Assembly: GCF_014698825.1 (NCBI RefSeq)
Contig: NZ_JACJTT010000006.1
Location: 124,001 to 188,000, forward strand
Reading direction: 5' to 3'
Length of the DNA: 64,000 nt
From: Richelia sinica FACHB-800
GTDB taxonomy: Bacteria; Cyanobacteriota; Cyanobacteriia; Cyanobacteriales; Nostocaceae
Below are positions 42,294 through 51,253 of this stretch, piece by piece; positions within the stretch are counted from its first letter, which is position 1; every line of letters begins with the position of its first letter. Under the pieces are notes generated by a model. It ran no database searches, was not told the DNA's origin, and saw only the letters and a program-made list of their open reading frames with translations. A program made the translations under genes and the position numbers.

Positions 42294-42557
42294 ATGCAAC
42301 GACAAATGTGCTGGTTGTCTAAGTCTAATGGCGATGATGAAAAAATATTGTACTTGCAAGCTGCACCTGGTCAACCTTGGCGACCTTACACAGCTTTTCC
42401 TCAGTTTTCAGTGCCAGATTACAGGATTCCTGGGGGTTCTAAAGGTTGGGCAACCTATCAAAAACTGTTAAAGGTTGGTTGGACTTTAGTTCCTAGTGCC
42501 AGAGCTAGTGAATTTGCCAATCCTGTTTATGCAGAATCGACTGTACATAATCAATAG
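42294..42557 (+). CDS. small hypothetical protein
   Basis: An 87-residue protein from ATG 42294, with AAGGAG ten bases upstream. The sequence has a compact globular look: MCWLSKSNGDDEKILYLQ, then PWRPYTAFPQFSVPDYRIPGG and SKGWATYQKLLKVGWTLVPS. No family was recognised. It is preceded by a small hairpin and its 3' end overlaps the convergent ggt gene by seven bases. The good ribosome-binding site and Trp-rich composition argue for a real gene. Confidence 0.65.
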   Translation: MQRQMCWLSKSNGDDEKILYLQAAPGQPWRPYTAFPQFSVPDYRIPGGSKGWATYQKLLKVGWTLVPSARASEFANPVYAESTVHNQ

Positions 42558-44386
42558 CCTTGAGCAGTTCCTTCTCCGCGAGGATCGGCTGCTGCTTCTA
42601 GATTACCATTTTTTTGAACAACGATCGCATTTCCATTCCCCCAAGGCATAACTTCTTTAATTTTATGTCCCCGACGGCTTAGGTCTTGCAGCGTTAGGGC
42701 ATCTAAACCCCAAGGTTCTACACGCAGTTCATCAGGAAGCCACTGGTGATGTATGCGTGGGACGGATATTGCTGCGCCCACATCCATGTTGTATGTGAGA
42801 ATATTCAAAATCACTTGCAATACTTGAGTAATGATGGTGCTACCACCAGGGGCCCCTACTACCATTCGCAGGCGATCGCTTTCGGTGACAATAGTAGGAG
42901 TCATGCTAGATAGAGGAGTTTTGCCTGGTGCTATGGCATTGGCATCATTGCCAACTAAACCGAAAGCGTTAGGTACTCCCGGTGCAATAGCAAAGTCATC
43001 CATTTCGTTGTTCAAAACTATTCCTGTTCCTGGTGTGACAATGGCTGCACCAAAACCTAAATTAATGGTGAAAGTTAAACTGACGGCATTTTTATCTGCA
43101 TCTATAACATTCAGATGACTAGTTTCTGTTGACTCTTGAGGAAGACGAGAAAATTTACGACTTTTGATGAGGGAATTTTGCCTTGTATCTAGTCCTGGTT
43201 TAATATCTGTCGAAGGTGTAGCCACATCCATATTAATTTCCTGGCGGCGCTTTTGACCATAAGCCGGACTAATCAGTTGTGAAACGGGAACTTTGACAAA
43301 ATCAGGATCGCCTAAATATTCAGCGCGATCGCGATAGGCCCGTTTCATGGACTCTGTTAACAAATGTAAAGCCTTCGGGTGATGCCATCCCCACGCTTGT
43401 AAATCTGTGTCACCAATCATATTTAAAATCTGCAATAGGTGGACACCACCAGATGATGGGGGTGGCATAGAACAAACCCTAGCTTGGCGAAATTGACCAC
43501 ATACAGGGGTGCGCCAAATGGGTTTATATGCCTTTAAATCTGCAAGAGTGATTAAACCGCCGTTTTTCGCCATATCTGCGGCGATAGTTTGGGCGATGTT
43601 ACCTGTGTAAAAACTTTGGGGATTTTCAGCAATACTGGTTAAAGTTTTAGCTAAATCACCTTGTATTAACCTTTCTCCTGGTTGATAAAATTCGCCGTTG
43701 CGGGTGAAGATTTGTTTGGCGGCTAAGTTGTTGAGAATAGCCTGTTTACGAATGGAAAAGGCAGAAAGAGAACGCCAAGAACTTTTATTACTAATTATAA
43801 AACCGTCTTTTGCTAGTGCGATCGCAGGTTTAACTACATCTGGCCAAGGTAACTTGCCATAACGCCGATGCACTTCATACATACCTGCCACAGTTCCCGG
43901 TGTGGCTACTGCTAAATATCCAGTAGTGCTAGCATTAGGACGCACTTTCCCCTCTCTATCCAAATACATATTTTTAGTAGCTGTCAGGGGTGCCCGTTCC
44001 CGAAAATCTAAAGCTTGAATTGACCCTGTTTTGCCAGAATGTAAAAGTAAAAAACCACCACCACCAATACCCGCCGAAAAAGGTTCCACTACCGAAATAG
44101 CAAAAGTTGTAGCCACTGCTGCATCAACCGCATTTCCACCTTTTTTTAATATTGATAGTCCTGCTGCCGTTGCCAAAGGGTGTGCAGAAACTACCATAGC
44201 CTTTTTGCTGCGTACAGGTACAGTGATAGTTGCTGATGCAGCTTGGTAGGTAAAGATAGCACTAAGAGAAAAACAGGTTAGGAGAAATTGGTAGGATTTA
44301 GCAAGCCAGGGCAAAGTAAAAAGAATTTTCAAGATTTTGTATCTAATATATCTATTTTGTAAAGGATAGTTGATATTTATTGTCAA
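42551..44386 (-). CDS. ggt: gamma-glutamyltranspeptidase
   Basis: A 611-residue Ntn-hydrolase precursor that cleaves gamma-glutamyl bonds of glutathione in the periplasm. Residues about 30-50 are a signal segment (FLLTCFSLSAIFTYQAASA). GNAVDAAVATTFAISVVEPFSAGIGGGGFLLLH and ALDFRERAPLTAT are large-subunit blocks. The autoprocessing and catalytic Thr is in TETSHLNVID, starting the small subunit. NNEMDDFAI and PLSSMTPTIV (oxyanion) follow. The start is uncertain: the frame begins with TTG at 44386 and no ATG precedes the signal segment. Confidence 0.93.
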   Translation of the reverse strand: MTININYPLQNRYIRYKILKILFTLPWLAKSYQFLLTCFSLSAIFTYQAASATITVPVRSKKAMVVSAHPLATAAGLSILKKGGNAVDAAVATTFAISVVEPFSAGIGGGGFLLLHSGKTGSIQALDFRERAPLTATKNMYLDREGKVRPNASTTGYLAVATPGTVAGMYEVHRRYGKLPWPDVVKPAIALAKDGFIISNKSSWRSLSAFSIRKQAILNNLAAKQIFTRNGEFYQPGERLIQGDLAKTLTSIAENPQSFYTGNIAQTIAADMAKNGGLITLADLKAYKPIWRTPVCGQFRQARVCSMPPPSSGGVHLLQILNMIGDTDLQAWGWHHPKALHLLTESMKRAYRDRAEYLGDPDFVKVPVSQLISPAYGQKRRQEINMDVATPSTDIKPGLDTRQNSLIKSRKFSRLPQESTETSHLNVIDADKNAVSLTFTINLGFGAAIVTPGTGIVLNNEMDDFAIAPGVPNAFGLVGNDANAIAPGKTPLSSMTPTIVTESDRLRMVVGAPGGSTIITQVLQVILNILTYNMDVGAAISVPRIHHQWLPDELRVEPWGLDALTLQDLSRRGHKIKEVMPWGNGNAIVVQKNGNLEAAADPRGEGTAQGY

Positions 44387-44439
44387 ATCAATTCTTGAGG
44401 TTAGAAACTAAAAGAATATAACACTGGCAATTATGCTTT

Positions 44440-44928
44440 ATGAATACTATTTCTAAACTGGAATTTCATCGGCCAGGTTGGCAAACAGCTATTGCCTTGA
44501 CCTTGGGCTTGTGGCTAAGTGCAAGTTTGCTTTTAGATTGGGTAATCATGCCTATTCTTTATTTTGCAGGCATGATGAATGAGGCGAGTTTTGCCACCGC
44601 TGGCTATTCAATTTTCTGGAACTTTAATCGCTTAGAAATATTAGCAGCAGCGACTATCTTTACTGGCGTTTTGGCTGTGAGTAAATTGCAGTCCCACTGG
44701 CGTGTTAGCTGTATCTTGTTATCTGGATTGCTTTTAACAGTAACTTTCCTAGATACTTACTTTCTCACACCGCAAATGTGTGCTTTGGGCAGTCATTTCA
44801 ATTTATTTACAGCAGCAAATCCTGTTCCCACCAGCATGAATTTACTTCATAGTGGTTATTTTCTGCTGGAAACTTTGAAATTAGTGGCAGGTGGCACGCT
44901 GTTGAGTTGGTGCTGGCGGGAAGTTTAA
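44440..44928 (+). CDS. four-helix integral membrane protein, hypothetical
   Basis: A 162-residue membrane protein with four predicted transmembrane helices at about 15-42, 66-82, 88-108 and 138-158. The pattern TGLWLSASLLLDWVIMPILYF (here LGLWLSASLLLDWVIMP) and FNRLEILAAATIFTG resembles DUF4149-like small membrane proteins. No catalytic motif was seen. Its 3' end is three bases from the convergent GDT1-family gene. Confidence 0.65.
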   Translation: MNTISKLEFHRPGWQTAIALTLGLWLSASLLLDWVIMPILYFAGMMNEASFATAGYSIFWNFNRLEILAAATIFTGVLAVSKLQSHWRVSCILLSGLLLTVTFLDTYFLTPQMCALGSHFNLFTAANPVPTSMNLLHSGYFLLETLKLVAGGTLLSWCWREV

Positions 44929-44931
44929 CAA

Positions 44932-45222
44932 CTATGATTCTGATTCTGCTTCACTGCTGGGCAAAAGTAGGCGAATAGCCAGGACAGCAAACCCTAAAGC
45001 AGCGATCGCTTTTAATAACCTGGTTGGTAATATTTCTGCCACTGCACCTCCAGCTAATGCACCTAAAAAGCTGGTTAATAACAGTGCCCCGGCTGTACCA
45101 AAGAAAACTGCCTTTTGAGACTGACCGCGACCAGAAAGAGCGATCGCTGCTAACTGGCTTTTGTCACCTAATTCAGATAAAAACACTGTGATAAAGCTGA
45201 GTCCTAAAAGATGCCAATTCAT
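44932..45222 (-). CDS. half-size GDT1/UPF0016 (TMEM165) family cation transporter, subunit B
   Basis: A 96-residue protein with three hydrophobic helices and one copy of the family E-x-G-D motif: FLSELGDKSQLAAIALSGR. Full-length family members have two such halves. Here the second half-size gene lies 46 bp upstream on the same strand, so the transporter is probably a heterodimer. The family exports Mn2+ or Ca2+ across cyanobacterial membranes; paired hemi-exchangers (Hmx-type) have been described in Anabaena. The acidic tail SSEAESES is cytosolic. Confidence 0.88.
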   Translation of the reverse strand: MNWHLLGLSFITVFLSELGDKSQLAAIALSGRGQSQKAVFFGTAGALLLTSFLGALAGGAVAEILPTRLLKAIAALGFAVLAIRLLLPSSEAESES

Positions 45223-45268
45223 AATTCAAATTTGTGCAGATAAATTTGTGCAGAGATTTAATAACTGT

Positions 45269-45673
45269 CTAACCTTGGATTACATCCCAAATCAACATCA
45301 CAGAAATCAGCAACAACATCATCCCAGCTGATTTTTCCACGGTTTTCGGGCTGAGTTTGCTAGCTATCCAACCACCTAACAGCACACCTAATAAACTAGT
45401 AGTGATGAGGGCCAGTGCTGAACCAATGAACACGACCCAAGGCTGATGGGATTCTGCGCTCATTAATAAAGTTGAGAGTTGAGTTTTGTCACCAATTTCC
45501 GCTAAAAATATGGTAATAAAGGTAGTGGCAAATACTGCCCAAACAGACTCCTGTTTTTTGCTACCTGTGCTTAATCCAGACTGGGGTTGAGCATGATTGT
45601 TTTCTTTTAGTGCTAACTGACCATCAGTTGCCGATACTTCAGCGATTTTTAAAGGTGCAGAGTCAAGTTTCAC
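45269..45673 (-). CDS. half-size GDT1/UPF0016 (TMEM165) family cation transporter, subunit A
   Basis: 134 residues. The N-terminal about 45 are soluble and polar (LALKENNHAQPQSG), then three helices follow with the family motif FLAEIGDKTQLSTLLMS. A GSALALITTSLLGVLLGGW helix and a KTVEKSAGMMLLLISVMLIWDVI helix complete it. It is the partner of the following 96-residue half. The N-terminal extension is unlike its partner's and could be regulatory. Predicted Mn2+/Ca2+:H+ exchange at the plasma or thylakoid membrane. Confidence 0.88.
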   Translation of the reverse strand: MKLDSAPLKIAEVSATDGQLALKENNHAQPQSGLSTGSKKQESVWAVFATTFITIFLAEIGDKTQLSTLLMSAESHQPWVVFIGSALALITTSLLGVLLGGWIASKLSPKTVEKSAGMMLLLISVMLIWDVIQG

Positions 45674-45813
45674 AGGCAGTCCATTAAGTATTTTTCATAT
45701 TTCTTTCATTTTCTCAGATAGATGTAACAAATTGCAACTCCTCTGCTTGAGTTTTTTTGCCCACTTCGCCACTCAAGGGTTCAGCACAAGCCCAATCATT
45801 GATTCAGCACATC

Positions 45814-48800
45814 CTATTGATTTTCAAGAAAACTAGAACAAGCAGATTGAGGCTGAGGAACAGTAGGATTGGCACTAGGAGTATGAGCAACTAAATAAAC
45901 ACGACCTTGAGCATCAACAGCCCAACCCTGTGCTTGAATCATAGGAATGGTTGGACTAGAAGCACTAGTCATGTTGACAGTCTGGTGATTTTTCTGGGCC
46001 GGTAATAAATCTACTAAATCTACTAAATCTACTAAAGAATTTGCACCTGTGAATAACTCATTAGGATTGGATGGTACTCCTCCCCTACCAGTCACAATAA
46101 ATCTGTTTTGTTGGTTGCCTGAATTAGTACCACAACTGGGAGAAACTTGATTTTTATTGTCTAAAAAATTAACAGGCAAATTAATTAATCCTTTGGCTGG
46201 ATCAATATTTAATGTATTAATAGTGATTTCCCCATTTAAACCAAACTCAGAACTAGCAGTAATATCACTTTTATAGGTATTTTGAGGACGAGCCGCTAAA
46301 CCAAAAATGCCTTGAGTTGTAATATTAATATTGCCTCCGTTACCTTTGCTGGCATTGGCAATAATATCACTATTCTCCAAGGGCAACGCTACTACAAAAC
46401 CACTATTAGCATCAATATTAATATTTCCTCCTTTAGCACTGTTAAAAGCTTGGGCTGAAATCCCACTGTTATTTCTCATTAGGAGTAAATCTTTGACAAA
46501 TAAGCTAATTTCTCCGCTTTCTGTGGTTTCATTTGCGCCAGTTACTGCTAATAATTTACTTTTATTAAGAAATAGTTTATCTGCCGTAATTTTAATATTT
46601 CCTGCCTGATTTCTCACCGCACTGACAGAGACTGTAGCTGTATTAGAAAAAGATAAAGAACCAGCGGTAATATCAATACTTCCTCCTAGACCTTCTCCAG
46701 CTGATTCCACTGTACTAAACACTCCACTAAACAATCCCTTATCATCTATTCCATCAAAAGCAGCACGATTATCAGCACGAATCACGATTGTACCTGCATC
46801 CCCCTGGCCACGAGTAGCAGCAGCTATCTGTGCTCCTCTACTCACAGATAAATCACCTGTAGTAATCTTAATTCCTCCTCCCCTACCCTCTGCTCCCGGT
46901 TGCACTACACTAAATATTCTGCTGTCTTCTGCGGAAAAAAGGTTTTTAGTCTTAACAGTGATACTGCCTGCATCTCCCTTTCCACTGGTGCTGGCATTCA
47001 ATTGGCTACCATTATTCATAAATAGAGAACGAGCCACAATATTAATATCACCCCCCTGTCCTTCTGCGCCTGGTTCTACTGAGCTAAATGCTCCACTGGC
47101 AACACCATTCGTACCTAGGCCATCGAAGGAAACATCCCCTTGGGCATGAATTATGACCTTACCAGCATCTCCTTTCCCACGGGTAGCAGCAGCTATTTGC
47201 GCCCCATTAGTAGCCGATAAAGACTGAGTAGTGATATTGACACCGCCGGCTTTTCCATTTCCTCCCGGTTCAATATTGCTGTAGGCTCCACTGCCAAAAC
47301 CATTAGTACCAACTCCATCGAAGGAAATATGTTCTTGAGCATGAATAATGACCTTACCTGCATCGCCTTTTCCCAAGGTACTAGCAGTTAAGAAAGCTCC
47401 ATTACTAACTGATAGGGTACGGCTGTTAATTTCAATATCACCTCCCTGGCCTTCTCCATTTTCTTCCACTGAACTGAATACTCCCGTAGAAAATTGATTA
47501 TTACCAATTCCATCAAAGGAAATATGTTCTTGAGCATGAATAATGACCTTACCTGCATCTCCTTTTCCACGAGTAGCAGCAGCTATTTGCGCCCCATTAC
47601 TAGCAGACAGTGAGCCAGTTTGAATGTTGACAGTCCCACCATCACCTCTACCGTCGGTTTCTACTATACTGAATACTGCACTGGGCTTACCACTCATACC
47701 TACTCCATCTAAGGTAATCTGATTTTTGGCATGAATGAGGACATCGCCTGCTAAACCTTTACCAAAGGTGGTGGCATTGACTTGTGCACCATTCGTCACT
47801 GATAAGGAAGTAGTAGTGATGTTAATATCACCACCGTTGCCTTTCGCGCCTGCTTGGACTGTAGTAAATACCCCAGAAGATAAATTATTTTTAGCTGTTC
47901 CATCTAAGGAAATATGATTGTCGGTATGAATATGAATATTTGCTGTGTTTCCTTTAGCAAATGTACTGGCAAGGATTTGACCACCTTGGGAAAGAGAGAG
48001 GGATTCGGCAGTTATATGCATATCCCTAGCATTTCCTTCGGCTAGGGCTGCGATATTACTGAAAATTCCACTAGGGAGAAAATTTGTGTTGACTAATTTT
48101 TTTTCATGTCTGGTTGTGCGGTTTCTAGAAATATCACTATAAACAATATTGCTATTTGCTTGTTCCAGAAAATCCAGTTTTTTGCTGTTAATTTTTTGAC
48201 TAGTGAATAATTCATTAGTAAGAATATTTTCACCTACTCCATCAATAGCAATTTGTTTTTTAGCATAGACATTGACAGCACCTACATCACCTTTGCTAAT
48301 TGTGGTTGTCTGGATACGACCACCATTTTTGATCAAAATTGACCCAGATGTGGCTGTGAGATTAATATCACTGCCTTTAGTCAAACCAGTATAAATGTTA
48401 CTAATATAAGCGTTGTCGAGGGTGATTAATCCTGTATTACTAATAATATTAATATTGTTATTAATAGCTTGATTGATATTTGGACTGTTGCCATAGGCAA
48501 ATATGCCATACTTACTGATGTTAATATCTCCTTCTGCATGGAGAGCGATCACACCAGCATAACCAGATGCAGAATAGGAGGAAGTATCCACAAATAATGT
48601 CTCTATCTTGCCTGTGCTTAGTACAGATATATTGCCACCATTGCCAGGTTCACCAAATAAGGAAAAGGCAGAAGTATCCAAAGATGTAGTGATAATATCA
48701 CCATTGGTAGCGTGGAGAGCGATCGCCCCACCATGACGATTTTGTCCCTCTACACCTGCATAAATATTCCCCAACTGCAAACTTGCCCCAGAAATAGCAA

Positions 48801-49704
48801 TATCACTACCATGGGTATTGATAGTATCGCCCAAGTTAGTCATCACCACACCACCAATACCATTACCATCTGCATCAGCAGTGAAATCAATCTGACCCCC
48901 ATTGGTGATGAAATTCAACTGATTATCAGTTAAATCTTTGATTGTAATATCATTACTTGCTTGCAAATTTATATGTGGATTTCGAGATGATAATTCCTGG
49001 TTTTTCTCCATCGATGCCACATCAATGCGACTATTTTTCAACAAATTGATATTTGTGCCGATAATTTCTATTGTTCCTCCTGGTGCCACCAAGGAACCCG
49101 TGTTGGTGACGGTATTTCCTAATAAAGTTAGCCTTTGTCCTGGTGATACAGTTAAATTTCCGGCATTACTAATTTCTCCTAAAGAATCTGCTCCCCATTG
49201 CACACCCATGGGAACATTAACTTGTAATAATGGTGGGGATTTAGGATTAGTAGCACTATACTCACTACCATCAGTAAATTGCCAACTGTCTCTCGTGCTA
49301 GCTATAAAAGAACCACCTATTTTTAAGCTGGCATTGGCACCAAAAACTATTCCGTGAGGGTTAAGAAAATACAAATTGGCACTACCATTAGCTCGAATTT
49401 GCCCATCAATATGGGAAATAGATTTACCTGTAACTCTAGTGAATATGTTTTGAATCGTTGCATTATTGTTGAAATAAGCTACCCCTCCAGTGGGGATAGA
49501 AAATTCCTTGAAGCTGTGAAATAAATTGTCTCTAATAAGAGTACCACCAGTAATTTGACAATTAGAATTACATCCTGTTTCTATTACTGATGGTTGGGGT
49601 AGGGTTTGGTCAGGAATGATTTGTGCAAAGGTTATATCTATTGGATAAGTCAATAAAAGGATTAAGTAATAACTCCATCGAACAAAAGTTTTGCTCGGTT
49701 TCAT
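45814..49704 (-). CDS. filamentous-hemagglutinin-type exoprotein (two-partner secretion)
   Basis: About 1296 residues, from ATG 49704 (a GTG 27 bases upstream is in frame). A signal peptide at residues 10-28 leads to the TPS domain at about 35-230: GGTLIRDNLFHSFKEFSIPTG, ANLYFLNPHGIVFGANASL, FIAST. The rest is a long beta-helix of Ser/Asn/Gly-rich repeats. Around residues 590-1010 at least seven ~65-residue units recur: SLSATNGAQIAAATRGKGDAG, KVIIHAQEHISFDGVGTN, SGAFSSVEPGAEGQGGDI. The C-terminus has a cysteine and NRFIVTGRGGVPSNP typical of cyanobacterial family members. It should be exported through a TpsB/FhaC-type barrel, not encoded nearby. Probably adhesion or surface structure. Confidence 0.93.
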   Translation of the reverse strand: MKPSKTFVRWSYYLILLLTYPIDITFAQIIPDQTLPQPSVIETGCNSNCQITGGTLIRDNLFHSFKEFSIPTGGVAYFNNNATIQNIFTRVTGKSISHIDGQIRANGSANLYFLNPHGIVFGANASLKIGGSFIASTRDSWQFTDGSEYSATNPKSPPLLQVNVPMGVQWGADSLGEISNAGNLTVSPGQRLTLLGNTVTNTGSLVAPGGTIEIIGTNINLLKNSRIDVASMEKNQELSSRNPHINLQASNDITIKDLTDNQLNFITNGGQIDFTADADGNGIGGVVMTNLGDTINTHGSDIAISGASLQLGNIYAGVEGQNRHGGAIALHATNGDIITTSLDTSAFSLFGEPGNGGNISVLSTGKIETLFVDTSSYSASGYAGVIALHAEGDINISKYGIFAYGNSPNINQAINNNINIISNTGLITLDNAYISNIYTGLTKGSDINLTATSGSILIKNGGRIQTTTISKGDVGAVNVYAKKQIAIDGVGENILTNELFTSQKINSKKLDFLEQANSNIVYSDISRNRTTRHEKKLVNTNFLPSGIFSNIAALAEGNARDMHITAESLSLSQGGQILASTFAKGNTANIHIHTDNHISLDGTAKNNLSSGVFTTVQAGAKGNGGDINITTTSLSVTNGAQVNATTFGKGLAGDVLIHAKNQITLDGVGMSGKPSAVFSIVETDGRGDGGTVNIQTGSLSASNGAQIAAATRGKGDAGKVIIHAQEHISFDGIGNNQFSTGVFSSVEENGEGQGGDIEINSRTLSVSNGAFLTASTLGKGDAGKVIIHAQEHISFDGVGTNGFGSGAYSNIEPGGNGKAGGVNITTQSLSATNGAQIAAATRGKGDAGKVIIHAQGDVSFDGLGTNGVASGAFSSVEPGAEGQGGDINIVARSLFMNNGSQLNASTSGKGDAGSITVKTKNLFSAEDSRIFSVVQPGAEGRGGGIKITTGDLSVSRGAQIAAATRGQGDAGTIVIRADNRAAFDGIDDKGLFSGVFSTVESAGEGLGGSIDITAGSLSFSNTATVSVSAVRNQAGNIKITADKLFLNKSKLLAVTGANETTESGEISLFVKDLLLMRNNSGISAQAFNSAKGGNINIDANSGFVVALPLENSDIIANASKGNGGNINITTQGIFGLAARPQNTYKSDITASSEFGLNGEITINTLNIDPAKGLINLPVNFLDNKNQVSPSCGTNSGNQQNRFIVTGRGGVPSNPNELFTGANSLVDLVDLVDLLPAQKNHQTVNMTSASSPTIPMIQAQGWAVDAQGRVYLVAHTPSANPTVPQPQSACSSFLENQ
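46007..46036. repeat. 9-bp tandem repeat in the hemagglutinin-type gene
   Basis: Three to four copies of AAATCTACT encode a VDLVDLVDL stretch near the C-terminus. In-frame unit changes would be tolerated, so length polymorphism is possible. Confidence 0.85.
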
Positions 49705-49927
49705 AGGTTGGTGTTGACAATATTTGTCCACTTTTTATCATTATTATGTGGCATTTGTATACATTTGTATAAAAAGTAACTTATAATCCAAGCATTCCTC
49801 AAAATCAATCACCGGGTAAAAGTTAAAGGACAGATTGTCCCTGTATAGTGATCAATGAAACAATGGAGAATAAGTTTTCTTCTTTATTCCCCAGTTGAAA
49901 ATTACGAATTCAGTGGAACTCGGCAAC

Positions 49928-50260
49928 ATGGACATTAATATCCAGACAATTGAAGACGTAACCTTAGCGGTGGTTGCAGGTGACATAGATGCTAGTACCG
50001 CACCATCAGTTACAGAGACTATTCGACCTGTGGTGGAACCAGGTTGTAAAATCCTACTCGATATGAATAAAGTATCCTATATGTCTAGTGCCGGACTGAG
50101 GATGCTGCTGTCTTTGTATCGGGAAACTGCTGCTAAAAAAGGTAAGTTGGTACTCGTGGGTTTAACAGAAGATATTAAAGACACCATGTCTGTGACTGGA
50201 TGCCTAGAATTTCTTCCCACTAGCGAAACCATTACCCAAGGTTTAGAAGCGCTGAAATAG
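49928..50260 (+). CDS. STAS-domain anti-sigma factor antagonist
   Basis: A 110-residue SpoIIAA/RsbV-type protein from ATG 49928 (an in-frame ATG-free GTG/TTG extension upstream is less likely). The phosphorylatable Ser lies in the motif VSYMSSAGLRMLLSLYR, preceded by ILLDMNK. In partner-switch systems the unphosphorylated form captures the anti-sigma kinase. The next two genes on this strand encode a kinase of that kind and a SpoIIE phosphatase, supporting the role. Confidence 0.9.
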   Translation: MDINIQTIEDVTLAVVAGDIDASTAPSVTETIRPVVEPGCKILLDMNKVSYMSSAGLRMLLSLYRETAAKKGKLVLVGLTEDIKDTMSVTGCLEFLPTSETITQGLEALK

Positions 50261-50502
50261 AGGGAATTATTCACGAGTCAGCACTCAGGGAGATGGTTAG
50301 GCGATCGCTGTGTCGTCGTTGATTAAGTCAATAAATATACATTTATTACCCCACCATGATTGGACAAGATGAGTATCACCCAAACAAGATAGAAAGCTTT
50401 GAGGTTGGTAATTAAGAAATTAATACCTTCCTGACTCATCTTTTTTACCATTACCTCTGATATCAAGGTTGCTGGATTTATTGATGATTACTGCACCTGT
50501 CT

Positions 50503-50922
50503 ATGGAAAATCTTACAGTATCGGGAACACTCCACTCTTTGAGTGCGATCGCCGAATTTGTCAAGGCCGCATCACTATCTGCTGGCTTAGATAAAAAAGC
50601 ATCCTATCAACTGCGGTTAGCTATTGATGAAATTGCCACTAATATTATTATTCATGGTTATGAAGAAGCAGGTTTAAATGGAGAATTAAGCTTATCTGCT
50701 CATATGAATGAGCATCACTTAACAATTGTGATCGAAGATACTGGTACTGAATATAACCCCCATACCATGAACACTGTTACCACGGAAGAGTTAAGCCGAC
50801 CCTTAGAAGAACGAAAAATCGGTGGATTAGGTGTATATTTGGCAATTCAATGTGTTGATCAGTATTTGTATGAACGGGTAGAAAACAGAAATCGCAACAT
50901 TTTTATAGTCAACCGTGTGTAG
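50503..50922 (+). CDS. RsbW-like serine kinase/anti-sigma factor (HATPase_c_2)
   Basis: A 139-residue GHKL ATPase. The N box is LRLAIDEIATNIIIHGYEEA, the G1 box IEDTGTEYNP and the G2-like loop KIGGLGVYLAIQCVD. It is predicted to phosphorylate the STAS protein's Ser and, when free, to sequester a sigma factor or other target. It is transcribed after the STAS gene (242 bp gap) and before the phosphatase. No sigma factor gene is adjacent, so the output is unknown. Confidence 0.9.
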   Translation: MENLTVSGTLHSLSAIAEFVKAASLSAGLDKKASYQLRLAIDEIATNIIIHGYEEAGLNGELSLSAHMNEHHLTIVIEDTGTEYNPHTMNTVTTEELSRPLEERKIGGLGVYLAIQCVDQYLYERVENRNRNIFIVNRV

Positions 50923-51253
50923 GATTTACTGCTAAAAAATATACTGGCTTAACATCATAATATTATACTCTGTTAATTCATCACTTAGTAATGTTTTTGT
51001 GACTAGATAAGAACCTACGTACCAAAAATTTACTCAATTGTGTTTTACTAGACAAAGGTTGCACGCATCTATTAGACATCTCTAAACCAGAAAGTAGAGC
51101 AGTTCCATAGCGGGGAAATGACTGCAAGACAAGATTTATAAGATTCATCGTTGTACTGCATGAACCTGCTACAGGCTGTATTGCCAAGTCGGAGATATCT
51201 ATTCAAAAACACAGGTTCAATTAAAAATTTGAATCATTTGCTATCGGGGGAAT
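50923..51253. other. 331-bp spacer between kinase and phosphatase genes
   Basis: AT-rich. A 68-codon minus-strand frame at 50981-51187 has no recognisable character and is not called. GGGGG six bases before ATG 51254 (TATCGGGGGAATATG) serves as the ribosome-binding site of the next gene. Confidence 0.4.

Noticed and set aside
50981..51187. 68-codon minus-strand frame between kinase and phosphatase genes
   Set aside because: No ribosome-binding site, no recognisable sequence character and lies in a same-strand operon-like spacer.
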